A stretch of DNA of 64,000 nucleotides from assembly GCA_951799445.1 (NCBI GenBank), contig OX637295.1, positions 22,506,001-22,570,000 of the forward strand. Direction: 5' to 3'. The notes under the pieces are model-generated. The model saw only the letters and a list, made by a program, of their open reading frames with translations. It made no database searches and had not been told where the DNA came from. Below are positions 44,361 through 56,337 of this stretch, one piece after another. Each line of letters opens with the position of its first letter. Position 1 is the stretch's first letter. Both the position numbers and the translations under genes were made by a program. The stretch is from Pseudisothecium myosuroides. Its lineage: Eukaryota; Streptophyta; Bryopsida; Hypnales; Lembophyllaceae.

Positions 44361-45743
44361 CAGTGACTGACGAGACCGAGTACTTTTGTGAAACGTTTTC
44401 ATTCAAACAACCATACCATAAGCATCAATGGATAAAACCCAAAAGTGTACACATGAAAGTTGTAGAGCACAACATACAACACATTACCATGGAAGTTTGA
44501 AGAAAAAATTAGTTGTGATTTGAAAGAAAATTGATTCCAAAGTTTGCTATGTCAAAAACTCGGTTTTGTTCAACATAGTTTGGCTTTACCTTATCTTTTG
44601 TCAATTTTTTCTTAAAACTCCCAAAAAACTTTTTGTACCTTAGCAAATTGGTATACATCATTTTTGATTGTTGTATACAAAAATTGAAGGAAATTCACAT
44701 TTATAGAATTAAAAATATTAACAATTTAACAAACATGCAAATGATATTGGTTCTCACAAAATTTGAGTTTTTTTTGTGGAATTGAGAGCATGGGATTGCA
44801 TTAGCCATGTTAAAGAGAGTATAGGTTGCAAAATAGACCACTTTTATATCTAAATGCCCTTGTATATGAAATATTTGTTGAATTGGGCAATGTGTACAAT
44901 TTATATTTTACAATTGTATCATGCATTTTTAAATTCAACTTTTGTGTTCAAAGACTAGAGTTAATAGTGCATATAATTCATCCAAAAAAATCCAAAAAAA
45001 TCCATCATCATTGCCTGTATCATCCAAAAACTACTAATTTCCAAAAATTACATTGACATTCAGAAAATTAGCAGTTTTGGATGATACAGGCAATGATGAT
45101 GGATTTTTTTGGATTTTTTTGGATGAATTATATGCATTATTAACTCTAGTCTTTGAACACAAAAGTTGAATTTAAAAATGCATGATACAATTGTAAAATA
45201 TAAATTGTACACATTGCCCAATTCAACAAATATTTCATATACAAGGGCATTTAGATATAAAAGTGGTCTATTTTACAACCTATACTCTCTTTACCATGGC
45301 TAATGCAATCCCATGCTCTCAATTCCACAAAAAAAACTCAAATTTTGTGAGAACCAACATCATTTGCATGTTTGTTAAATTGTTAATATTTTTAATTCTA
45401 TAAATGTGAATTTCCTTCAATTTTTGTAGACAACAATCAAAAATGATGTATACCAATATGCTAAGGTACAAAAAGTTTTTTGGGAGTTTTAAGAAAAAAT
45501 TGACAAAAGATAAGGTAAAGCCAAACTATGTTGAACAAAACCGAGTTTTTGACATAGCAAACTTTGGAATCAATTTTCTTTCAAATCACAACTAATTTTT
45601 TCTTCAAACTTCCATGATAATGTGTTGTATGTTGTGCTCTACAACTTTCATGTGTACACTTTTGGGTTTTATCCATTGATGCTTATGGTATGGTTGTTTG
45701 AATGAAAACGTTTCACAAAAGTACTCGGTTTCGTCAGTCATTG
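44361..45743. mobile_element. 1.38-kb Tc1/mariner-type foldback, TA target duplication
   Basis: The left arm starts CAGTGACTGACGAGACCGAG at 44361 and the right arm ends with the inverse of CAATGACTGACGAAACCGAG at 45743. The arms are about 680 bp each and almost identical, meeting in a central loop of roughly 30 bp near 45040-45070. TA flanks both sides (44359-44360 and 45744-45745). CAGT termini and TA duplication point to Tc1/mariner. The paired open frames on the two arms (such as 44826-45056) have no recognisable domain. Confidence 0.9.
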
Positions 45744-45745
45744 TA

Positions 45746-48375
45746 TATTAAATGGAAAAACATTTGTGCCAATTTATAAATATACATTTTTTGCACATGT
45801 TTGGCCTATTAGATATGAAAAAATTCCACAATTTCAATGCATTTTTTTTTAAAACAATGAAGCTAGATTTTTGCATAGAGTACGCAAAAAAATTGATTAT
45901 GTGTCATTGCTTGTCAAGTCCAAGATGTACATTAGTTTAAAAGAAACTGTAATTGTTTTAAGTTTAGGATTTCTTTGTAGTTCGCAGTACATATTTGCAA
46001 TGCTTAAAGATGCTTCTCAAAACAGACAAATTTTAAATTTAAAGGATATTTTATCAAATTATTGGTTTATTGTAATAATATTTATTAATGTATATATTCA
46101 TCATCAAATGTATAAGCATGTATAGTATGTATTTAAGCATGTTTATAGTATGTATTTTACAACTAGATGTAGGTCGTATTGCAAGAACTTGTATGCATGT
46201 TTAAATCTTCAAAACCAACAAACTAGCCAATAATTCACAATGCGTAGAAATGGATAGAAAGTTGCAAATGGATGTGTCTACTTCAAAAGTCCTTCATTAT
46301 CTACTATAAATCATTGTACTACAAACATTTTACTATTTCTAATGTGGTTTATTTTACCTTATTTTGAATCTTCTAATATTTTAATACCTTAATAACTCAT
46401 TGTAAATATTTTATTGAATTTTGAATAATACATGCCTACTAAAGCAGAAGTACTTATTTCTATCCCCTTCTCCCACCTCTGACTACTAAACGATTGTTGA
46501 AATGATATCAATATGTCTTCAACTTTAAACAGGCGCTACAATTATAAAGTAATAGAATTTTTAATGAGTGATATATTACAATTTTTTGTTGATTTTTTTT
46601 TCAAATATGGCCTTTTTTTCTTTCTTTTTTGAACAAATGGGAAACCCACTGCATTTAAAAAAATACAAAACAACCAAGTTTTAAGGCTGGACAAATGAAG
46701 AGATAATGAACAAAAAGGACCAAAGAAAAAAGAAAGAATAGAGAGCCTTAAGAAAATCTACAGCCAGGAGGGTCACACCCTTGCTACCTAATAATGTCAC
46801 CCTCTCTCACAGCTAACAACTTGGAACGGAGCCAAATATTATCAAATTTGAGCCAAACAGAGGATGCTTAGTAGGGTTTGAGCCTAGAAGTCACTTGGGC
46901 TTTAAGGAACGTTGCTCTGCCTGAGTCAAGAAACGCGTCTCAAAGCGCTTGTTGTAGGAGGCAACGCGGCCACAACAAAAATATGGCCTTCAAAAATTAC
47001 AAAAAATCCAAAGATTTACAATTTTCATTTGTTTACAATAACAAGTAGCCTCTAAATATCACTTTGAATCTATTGTGCACATTAGAATAAATAAATGGTT
47101 TTATTTCATTTTATCTAGAATCTAAATATTTAAATTTTTATCTTAATGAAATTTTCCTTGTACAAGTTAAGATGACTTTTTTTAAAGGCTCTTAAATCCT
47201 AAACTCTGAACTATCCACCCAATTAAATGATGGATGTTGTGAAAAATAAATATAACATTGTATACAAGGCAACAGTTTTTTCTATGAGTTGGGAAGGTGT
47301 TATGCCTCTCTAGATATATGGGAGAGACTTTTAGTTAATTCAAGGATTGGGTTTGGTTGAGGAACTATGTATGACAATTTTATTCACTATAGGGCTCTAC
47401 TCTTCAAGAATGCAAAAATGAACCCTTGTCTCATTGTTTCATTGGTAAACAATGTTACAAATTTCACCAAATTAGTTTACATTCACAAAGCTTCAAGAAA
47501 ATCCATACTCAAGTATAAAATATCAGAAGGACGGAATGTTCTATACAAATGAATGTGATGTACTCATTACGGTACATATCACTTGGAGTAGTTAAGCTCT
47601 TTATTGTAAATTTTCAAAAGTAATCCTACTATATTTAGGTCAAACACTCATGGATTAATATAAAAGTACAAATAATAAATTTAAAAAAATCATCACTAAA
47701 TAAACGGTTAAAAACAGTATTATTCAAGTTTCTGAAAAAGTTTGCTCACACGGCCAAAGCCAGTTCCGTTGATTGGGGTTCTCACATCCCCTATTAATGC
47801 ACTTCTTTTTGTCATTTTTGTGGGTGAGTTTTTAATTAGTCAGTCTGTGCTGTCAGCTCCAGGGACCTGGGCAGTAAAAGTTAAACTAACTTTGGACAAC
47901 GGTCGCTGGTTTCAAGTTCGGAATGCGAATGGGGTTGCAGACTTGCAGTTATTGTCACTTGACTTTCGATCGATTTAAATCCGGACGAACCGAAGGTCCG
48001 TATTAGTGTAGTTCCATTCCAATAAAAGGAAAACACTGTAGCTTCTAAGTTTAAGTTTGGACCCATGAGATTATTGAGATATGAAAGCCAGATCTGTATT
48101 TGGAGCAAGTCGAGCCAAGCAAGTTGACCTGTAGTTTTATAGATTTATGATTGCTGGATGCCTCGAGTTTCTTGTGGAACTTGGGAAAGTGCCGGAGGAA
48201 TTGAATCGAAGCAAATGCATCGAATCCGCAAGACAGACAGACAGAACTGGTTTGGGATGATCGAAACGTTTTGAGGCTACGGAACTTCTTCATCGGAACG
48301 TCGTGGACTGATATGCAACGAAGTGCGTGTCACCCTGTCGCGAACATGAGACATTGCGCAAGTTGCCGGGAGATG
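45746..48375. other. AT-rich unassigned DNA with one GC-richer patch
   Basis: Short low-complexity frames to 47700. A stretch near 46610-46980 (GGGAAACCCACTGCAT, then GGAGGCAACGCGGCC) differs in composition and may be an old retroelement fragment. 47742-47978 is a 78-codon open frame that starts with TTG and has no recognisable domain. Confidence 0.35.
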
Positions 48376-48729
48376 AGAGCATCACCATTTTGCCAAAATG
48401 CAGAGGCGATTTGACTGGCAAAACAGTTTGCAAGCCACTACAAAACGGACGGCCCCACGCACAGCTCGCTAAGAGGCCATAATTTCTGGAAAAATAAAAT
48501 AAAAAAAAGAGTTGCATCGAACTTCTGCTTCAGAAGCAAAAGCTGATCCAATATTTTCTTTGGTCTCCATTTGCTAATGCAAGTCCATGCTTGTTGGGAG
48601 TGCTTATTGCATGCGGTTTGCAAGCCGTGCTCTGGCTTGCAAAAGAGCCCGGTTTTGCAAGCCACCGGAGGCTTTTGGCCCAGCCTCTTAATAAGTTCAT
48701 TCATTATGCAAGTAGAATGAAGACATTCC
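48376..48729. mobile_element. GAGCATC-family MITE, degraded copy
   Basis: It starts AGAGCATCACCATTTTGCC. The part around 48600-48715 (GGTTTGCAAGCC, CAAAAGAGCCCGG, AGGCTTTTGGCCCAGCCTC) is the inverse of 62430-62540 in the element at 62370-63107. The right end (GACATTCC) is degraded, so the boundary is approximate. Confidence 0.6.
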
Positions 48730-49168
48730 AAACTTTTTGCAAACTTAGAGTAGAATCAATACATTTCACTTTTTGCTACTGTGTCTAGTTGCTAATATTA
48801 GATTTGTCATATTTTTTTATTGGCAAGTGAAAGGAGGTTTCAAAGCATCAATGAACTCAACATTTTGATATTGTATGCAAAAGTTACGAAGGAACAAAGT
48901 TTGGTTTTAAAACAAAAACCTTCTACAGGTATATAATTGATTTTTGAGATGTACATAGAGTGAAGATGCATGTTTAGGGTCAGTGGTGCATTTGTAGGTG
49001 CTCATCTTATTACCAAGCAAATTTGCTATCTAATTACCTTGGAGAAGCTAATATTTGTCAATTCACCTATTTTTAGAGATTGAAAAGTTTGAGAGAAGCC
49101 ATTTGCAAGTAGAATCAAGACATTTTGACAAGAAATGAATTTTTTATGATTTTTCAAAGTTGATTGGA

Positions 49169-49900
49169 AGGTCATTGCACGAAACAGGTGTACTATTTTT
49201 TGTCATATGATGCATGCTGATTAGGTTTTTGGCTATAACTCTTGCAATCTAGCTCCAAATGATTCGAAATTTATAGACAAGGTACTTATGACTATTATAC
49301 ACCTTGATAATCTTTTGGAATTTTTAAAAAATGTTTTACTATTTAAAAATAGCCCCCAATAACATGTCACACTTGCCAATTTGGAGGTTTTTAGTACTAT
49401 TTAGTATCCATAAAAACGAATTTGGAGCTGAAATTTGGTTGACATGATCTTTTAGTAGACTTGTAGCTATTGTACAAAGGAATTCTAAAAATAATTAATT
49501 TTGTGTTCTGTGAAAGTCCACAAAGTGAGCTTCTTTCTGCTTGCATTTTAAACACATAAAATATTATTTTGGTTATTTTTTTGGTGAATGACCATTTCCG
49601 TAGAGTTGTTACAAATGTCCAATTTTTATTTAATTTATTTAATTTTATTTCCTATTTTTAACTAAATAAAACATCAAAATATCTATTTTTTTAAGATTTG
49701 GTACTTTTCTATTTCTCCAACTTAGGTAATTTTTCTATGCATTTCCTTTGGTAATTACCTTCATCTTAAAGGTGTATACATTAGTCATATTTTTTAAAAA
49801 AATTAGAAATTATTTTTCTATTTTTAAAGTACTTTAGAAAAAAAATCATGAGTATTGTTCAAAACGCAACAAAACTGACAGGTGTTTCGTGCAATCACCC
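49169..49900. mobile_element. Non-autonomous element of the GGGTGATTGCA family, TSD TGGA
   Basis: Left end AGGTCATTGCACGAAACA, right end inverse of GGGTGATTGCACGAAACAC. TGGA is repeated on both sides (49165-49168 and 49901-49904). The interior follows 33068-33783 closely (TAGACAAGGTACTTATGACT, AGCCCC, ACGCAACAAAA). It has no ORF. Confidence 0.85.
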
Positions 49901-49904
49901 TGGA

Positions 49905-52900
49905 ACTAAATTGGTAAGGTATGGGTAGACCCATGCTAAACCGCACATTGATGTCTCTCTTCCTCAAGTACATTTGTCATGATGCTAAAAGGTTGCTAAG
50001 ATTGTACTAATGGGTGGGTGACTGATGCAACTGGGAAGATCTATTAGATGTTAGAATTAGATGACTAGTAGCGGCATTTGGTTGTTCTACTTTACATAAA
50101 AGTGACCATTTATCAATTGATTCGCAATTTTAGGGAGTTTGATTAGGTTGACTTCTTGAAATATTTTTCAGCAAAAAAGTCTTGAAAGATAAGTGGAATC
50201 GGCATCTAACCTCAGTTGTTTCATATTTTTCAGCCCCTTGAAGAATTTTTTATAAATTTTGAAGTTGGAATTTTTTAATCAAGTCATATTAAGAAAATCA
50301 AGAAATTAACTTTACAAATACTAAGTTTAAATCACATACAAGTATTCTATTGTTGAAAGAAAAATGTGTGGAGCTTAAATAATGAAAAATCTAGGTGGGT
50401 CATGAAACTCTAACCTCCATTTAAGGTGCTTGAGTCCCAAAACTCGATGAACTTCAATGAAAGTCAATTGTTGCTTTTTAATGAACTTAATCTTTTTTAC
50501 ATTGGGAAAAATAAAATTTGCAAAATTCATATTTTTTTCTATATTTTAGAAATAAAATATTCTACAAAAATTCATTCTTAAAAAAAATGATGTACTTATT
50601 GCAATTGCTAGTTGTTCAATTGAAATTTTTAAATCCTATATTTCATGCATGTTATAATTTTCTATTGACCTCCAACACGTTGAAGTATTTAATGGTAGAT
50701 GTAATCAATTTTAACAACAATAGTTGATATCATATGAATTCATTTTCTAATCAATTTAATCATTGGATGTACAAAATAAGAGATAGAAAGGTTAGAAGTT
50801 GATCATAAGCTCATTTAGTGATGGAAGTTACTAGAGCAACAAAATGAAATGTACCTCATGAAATTAGTCACTACCTTGCAAATCCAAATGTAAAGTGGGA
50901 AGGACGTAGACTATCTACTTTCTTAAAGTTGCAACTATAATTAAAATTAAAAATTAAAAATTGTAAGGATCTAAAATTGTGCAACACTGATGTAATGTGA
51001 GATTGAGCGTAATGTTGGACAAATTTATGAACAAGTAGTGATGGAATTTGAATGAGATGAAAAAAATATTAAATTCCATTTCAAAGCCATTTCAAGATAT
51101 AAGAGTCTTTCCTATTCCATCTTTTCACTGAAAACAAAAGAATAAGACTAAAAAAATTAGAGTTATATGAAACTCAAAATTCAAATCAAATAATGTCATA
51201 TTGATTTGTCTAAAATCCTTTATTAGTGCAAAATGGATTAAAATTCAAATACCTTTGGAGGGCTTTAAAATGGAATTTATGTTTGAATTTTTAAGGTGGC
51301 ATCCACGATGATTATAAAAGACATATTCCATTTTTTTCCTCATGAAACTTTCAAATTTGCATGAATTTTTTATGTCCACAATTTTTACCGCATTCGTTCA
51401 AAATTTAAATTGATTAAAAAGATAAGTCCATATAAATGATAGGGTGCAATTCATTGACTACAAATACATTTAAATTTTGGGGGTTCAAAAAGTCATAACA
51501 TGAAAACTAAAGGTGCACTTAAAGTATATTCATATTGCATTCTACTTTCAAAGTAATTTTCAAACCAACTTCAATTATTTATGTTATAAGTACCAAGCCC
51601 TCATCTTTTACTTCTAAAAATGAGTGCAATATTTCTTTCTAGGAAGACCATTGTTTAATCTTAATAGTCACGTAATAAAATTATAAAATTTAAATCATAT
51701 ATAATTTAAAAGACAAAATCAATGAATTGAAATTGAGACTATAGTCGTGGAGCCTTCTCAAGAAGTTGAATATGGACATAATGATTCAATAATGAAAGTT
51801 CTAGTAACAAATTCCATTCTATAAATTTTTATTATCGATATCAAATTCATTTTATTTATAGATTATATGAAAGAGATATAACATGGCTATAAATATAAGA
51901 GAGAGATAATTCAAATATGAACATGTTGGAAATTTATCTAGAAAATAAAATAAAGTATTCAGAATACAATGAAATAATATTTTCAATAAAATAATAAAAT
52001 ATGAATTTTTAAAAAGGTGATTAATTTAGCATTTGCATAGATTATAGATTTTGGACGTGTAAGATTATAACTTTATTTTTCTTACAAACACTTATACGAG
52101 TGCAAATTTATATAGTTAGTGTTTTTAATTTTTAATTTAATTTTATAATTAAAATTATTGGCTAAAATGTGAAATTTGTGTAATCATTATAATGCTACAA
52201 TCTAGGGATTTTGTATTATGTATCAATTGACAAAACGTAGTGCTTGAACATAGTTTTTACAACTTGCATTATCACTTTACTATTCAATCTGTACTTTTTT
52301 TTTAAAAAGATAATTTTGAAATATTTTTTATTAATTATAAATGATCAAATTGAAAGATTAGTTTTGTTGTTTATTTTTTCAAAATCATACTTGTTAAATA
52401 AACTAAAAGATTTTGATTCATAAACCATACTTTTATTGGATTTTATAATTGTATAGAATGATGAAAGAAATTGTTAAACTATATTACTAATGTCTTTTTT
52501 GTATTTACCTTAAAAAAAATGTAAAGATAATTTTTAGTGCAAAATGGTTATAACTGCAAACATTATTGAGAAACTTGTCGTAAAGACAAATTATTGTTTT
52601 CTTTAATCCAAATCTATATAAGCACTTCCAAAAAATATACTTTTTATTTTATTTTAATTCATTTCATTTTACAGATTTGACTAATCTAATATCAAATACA
52701 TGTATTCAATTTTAAATATTAATATTTTTTTAAAACATGAAATTTGAATGACATTCAATCGTCTTGTTATGCATGAGATTATCATATAATTTAGTAAAAT
52801 TACAATGTATTAGTATAGTTATTTTTTCATGTAAAATTTTAATATATTAAAAAAATATATGCCATGTGAATGAGGTTTACTTTTCATTAAAATATACTTA

Positions 52901-53053
52901 TCATTTTTACATTGGTTTTAGAAGCAATAAAGTCAATTTTCAATAAAATATATTTTTTAAATATTTGAAAATATATGGTCTTGGTTCTAGAAGGCAACTT
53001 CATAAAATCATAGTGAGACGTCATTATAATAAATCATACATTTTCAAGGTTAA
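49905..53053. other. Strongly AT-rich unassigned DNA
   Basis: Long A/T-rich stretch with only short frames of Phe/Asn/Lys/Ile bias (for example 50518-50727). I see no gene, RNA or repeat boundary. Confidence 0.45.
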
Positions 53054-53054
53054 A

Positions 53055-53097
<43 letters not shown>

Positions 53098-53104
53098 GTT
53101 ATTA

Positions 53105-53139
<35 letters not shown>

Positions 53140-53172
53140 GTTATTATTGTTATTATTATTATTATTATTATA
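53054..53172. repeat. (ATT)n trinucleotide microsatellite, about 118 bp
   Basis: About 39 ATT/TTA units with regular GTT interruptions (ATTGTTATTATTGTT pattern occurring twice). A poly-Tyr frame over it is an artefact. Confidence 0.97.
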
Positions 53173-54441
53173 AATTCATAAAAGTATTTTGAAATTAAAA
53201 AAGAATAGTTACTAAGGATTTAAAATATTTTTATAACAATTAAAACAAAGCACAAAATAAAAATGTTGTTATATCCAAAAATGGATTTGATTTTTTTTTT
53301 AAATTGGTGATTAGTATAACAATACATAATGTAATTAATTAGCAATTTTGCAATTGTTACTTGTATTTTTATTTGAATCCTTCATAATATATGTTGAATT
53401 TTTTTATTTTAAAATAATACTAGACTTTCAAATTCAATGAATGAATGCTTGGCAACAAACTATCATATTGTACAAAACCTGTATTATTAATTATATATGT
53501 ATTCAGAATGACAATGAAGCAAAAAGTTAAAACAAAAATGCACTAATATTTGCGTATAATTTAATGTATTCAAGAATTTACAAATAGATTGAATAGATAA
53601 ATCTAACTTCACTGCCGTCTTTTAACATGAATGAAAGAATTTAATCTATATATTATTCAAAATAATTCAATTGAAATTAATATCTAATACTTTTAGATTA
53701 CACAATCTATATTTATCATAGGCGGAGTGTTTATCACTAAAACCTCTCCAAAGTTGGCTTTTGCATCTTTTAGTCTGTATAATCATATAATAACTAAAAA
53801 CAAAATTATAGATTATAAAACTGAATTTAACAAAAGATAGGATCCATTTTTATTAGATAAATATTTTGTAGTCTACAACTATCTAATTTTAATCTATAGT
53901 ACTCATTTTTCTATATTTTCTTGACATATATTTTTCCTTCTATTACCTTTAGCTCTTATTAAGAATTAAATTGAATTTAAAATTATCACATAATTTTGTT
54001 TAAATGTTATTTTTCATAAATTTAATATAAGGCTCCCAAACATAGATAAATTGTCCAATTAGATTTGATACATAGTGAAAAAAATTATAATTTGTTCTTT
54101 AAGATGATTTCTCTACTTAAAAAAATTTCTTCACAAAGGATTCTTTATCTTCTTATAAAAACTTGTATTTGAAATCTTCTATACGATGACTATAAACTTA
54201 AATAAACTAAAAGAGCTTATATCATTTGACAAAACATTAAACTGCATATTAAAAAATAAAATTAAAAGTATTTGAAAACTTGAATTATTATTTAAGATTA
54301 TATTTTGTTATGTAGACATATACTACAGTAAGTGACTTTTAAATTAGATATATACTAACTAAAAAATTAAACAACTAAACAACAAGATTTTAGTGTCATT
54401 GTCATTTGATCAAATCCTGTGACTTTCTTCAAATTCACAAA
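53173..54441. other. AT-rich unassigned DNA upstream of the three-exon model
   Basis: No ORF or repeat boundary. It may contain the promoter or earlier exons of the gene at 54442-56334, but nothing specific is recognised. Confidence 0.35.
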
Positions 54442-56334
54442 ATGCTTCCCAATGATAAAGCTGAGGTTGAATCTAAGCCTAAAGCTCTTGAATCTAATTC
54501 TAAAGTTGGAGGTAAAAAAGAATTCTAAGAAAATTGCTCTAAAAGGCCTAATAAGTTGCGTCATACACATCTATATAAAATATAACCAAGTGCTTCATAT
54601 ATTATGCTTTTGTGGTTACAATTGGTTATTTAGATTACTCATATATATTTATGAAAAGCTCATTCTAATTATATAGAAGAAGATCATTTGATATTCTGTC
54701 TATTTAATCATAGTAAAAATTCTTTTCATAAAAAGTACACCTTGAATATTGTAAAGGTTATTATGAATGATTTATTTTCAATTGGATATTCAATAGGATT
54801 TGAAATTTGTAGCAACCAAAGAACAGTGTAGCAATCATAAAAAATAAGTGGTTGCATCATAATATCAACATGCATTCATTCCAATAATATATTAAGATGT
54901 ACTTCTAATATTTAAGAAATAATCATCCATAAGATTTCTAAAGACATTGTTGTAATTTAAGAATGTTATATAGTAAATCATTGTATGAAAATTAGATGAT
55001 TTATTTATTTAAAGTTTTATTTTGTTTATAATTAAAATTTGTTTTTTAGAAAAAAATCAAGACAATGATTTTGATGAAGATAATGTAGAAAATTATAGTG
55101 GCTCTACAAAAGATGTTACTTCTGGAGACAAATTTAGTTTTTTAACGGTAGAAGAGTTGACAAAAGCTAAACAAAGAAGATTACGTCGACGACCACAATC
55201 TGATCCAAATGGCCCTACTGGAACATTGTTTGAAGAAAATGGTAGGTCAAGAATACAAAAATCAACATAAATGCATAATATATATGTATTCATTAGAATA
55301 AACAATGATCCTAAAATTTCATAAGTTTGTAATGTTTTGCTACTACCAAAATGAACTATTTTTTTGAATCAAATTCTAAATAGAAAGTTTATTTAATTTT
55401 AATCAACGAAAGTGCAACCTAAATCTACTAAAAGAAATCCGTATTTTGGTTGAAACATTTTAGGTGACATCTATGGTGATGAGTTGATTTCAAGTCAACA
55501 ATAACATTCAACAAAATATGATGGTGTTCATTGTAATTGTGTGATATGATGTTATGTTGAACGCTATTGTTGACATAAAAATAGTTGAATCACCATAGAT
55601 GTCACCTAAAATGCATCACAAATAACATGGGTTTCTTATAGTGATTGTCTTCATCATATCTACCGCCATCAATTCATTGACAACAATAATAATTCCATTG
55701 GGTAGGAAAGTGGATGGAAAAATGCACTTTGCATGCTTGTGTGAGCATGGAAGTTGAACACCTCAAAGATACAAATATTGAATTGAAGAACTATGTTAGA
55801 CCGGGTGGCCCGTATAAATTGATTCGACATGCATGTGTTCATAAAGGAATACATGTTTGTGCAGACTATGTAGATTGGTATTATGATCCCGAATTGCGTT
55901 ACGTGAAGGACTATGATATAAGAGGTTATAGGAAAAGGAGAATACAAAGGTGGTTGTCGAAAGTGTTGCCAATACACAAGGACGAAAGGTTTGATAGGTA
56001 TCTTGTGCGATGTTACGGTGAAGCAATCAAAGAATTGACAATTAACAATCAAGAATTTAAAATTTATCGAGATATGTTTCCACATATTGTTGACAAATGG
56101 GTTGCAATTCTTCATTTAGGAATGTTGTTTAAAAGAAAAAATATGGGAAAAATATGTTATAAAGATGAATCTGAACTACTTTTAAAATTGATGAGGGAAG
56201 AATGTGAGATTTTATACTTCAAAACTAAAATCATATTTTTTGAGGAGCCAAATGAAAAACGAAATTCTAATATAGTACCAAGAAAATATTGGATATTGCA
56301 TCCTAGGAATTTATGTGGTGATAGGCCAATTTGA
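54442..56334 (+). CDS. Three-exon gene model, protein of unknown function (296 aa)
   Basis: Exon 1 is 54442-54511 (ATG, donor GTAAAA). Exon 2 is 55050-55241 (acceptor TTTTTTAG, donor GTAGGT). Exon 3 is 55706-56334 (acceptor GGGTAG, ends in TGA). Both introns are phase 1 and the joined frame is open for 297 codons. The N-terminal part is acidic and Ser-rich, then Arg-rich (QRRLRRRP). The C-terminal 206 residues look globular, with several Cys and aromatic residues and patterns such as WYYDPELRYVKDYD and FEEPNEKR. I do not recognise the family. Intron 2 contains a small MITE. The first exon may be incomplete at the 5' end. It is embedded in AT-rich, element-dense DNA, so it could be a lineage-specific gene, a transposon gene or a captured fragment. 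Confidence 0.55.
55426..55643. mobile_element. Small CACTA-like MITE in intron 2 of the three-exon model
   Basis: Inverted arms include 55456-55480 and 55589-55613 (25 bp perfect: CATTTTAGGTGACATC core) and a second pair (TCAACAATA). The outer ends read TACTAAAAGAAATCC and, inverted, CACTATAAGAAACCC, which resemble the CACTA-type terminus. No 3-bp target duplication is evident. Confidence 0.65.
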
Positions 56335-56337
56335 AAT

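Noticed and set aside
52965..53192. 75-codon frame with a poly-Tyr tract
   Set aside because: Translation of the (ATT)n microsatellite.
55669..56115. 148-codon minus-strand frame opposite exon 3
   Set aside because: It lies antisense to the better supported exon, has no splice or start context and looks like its shadow.
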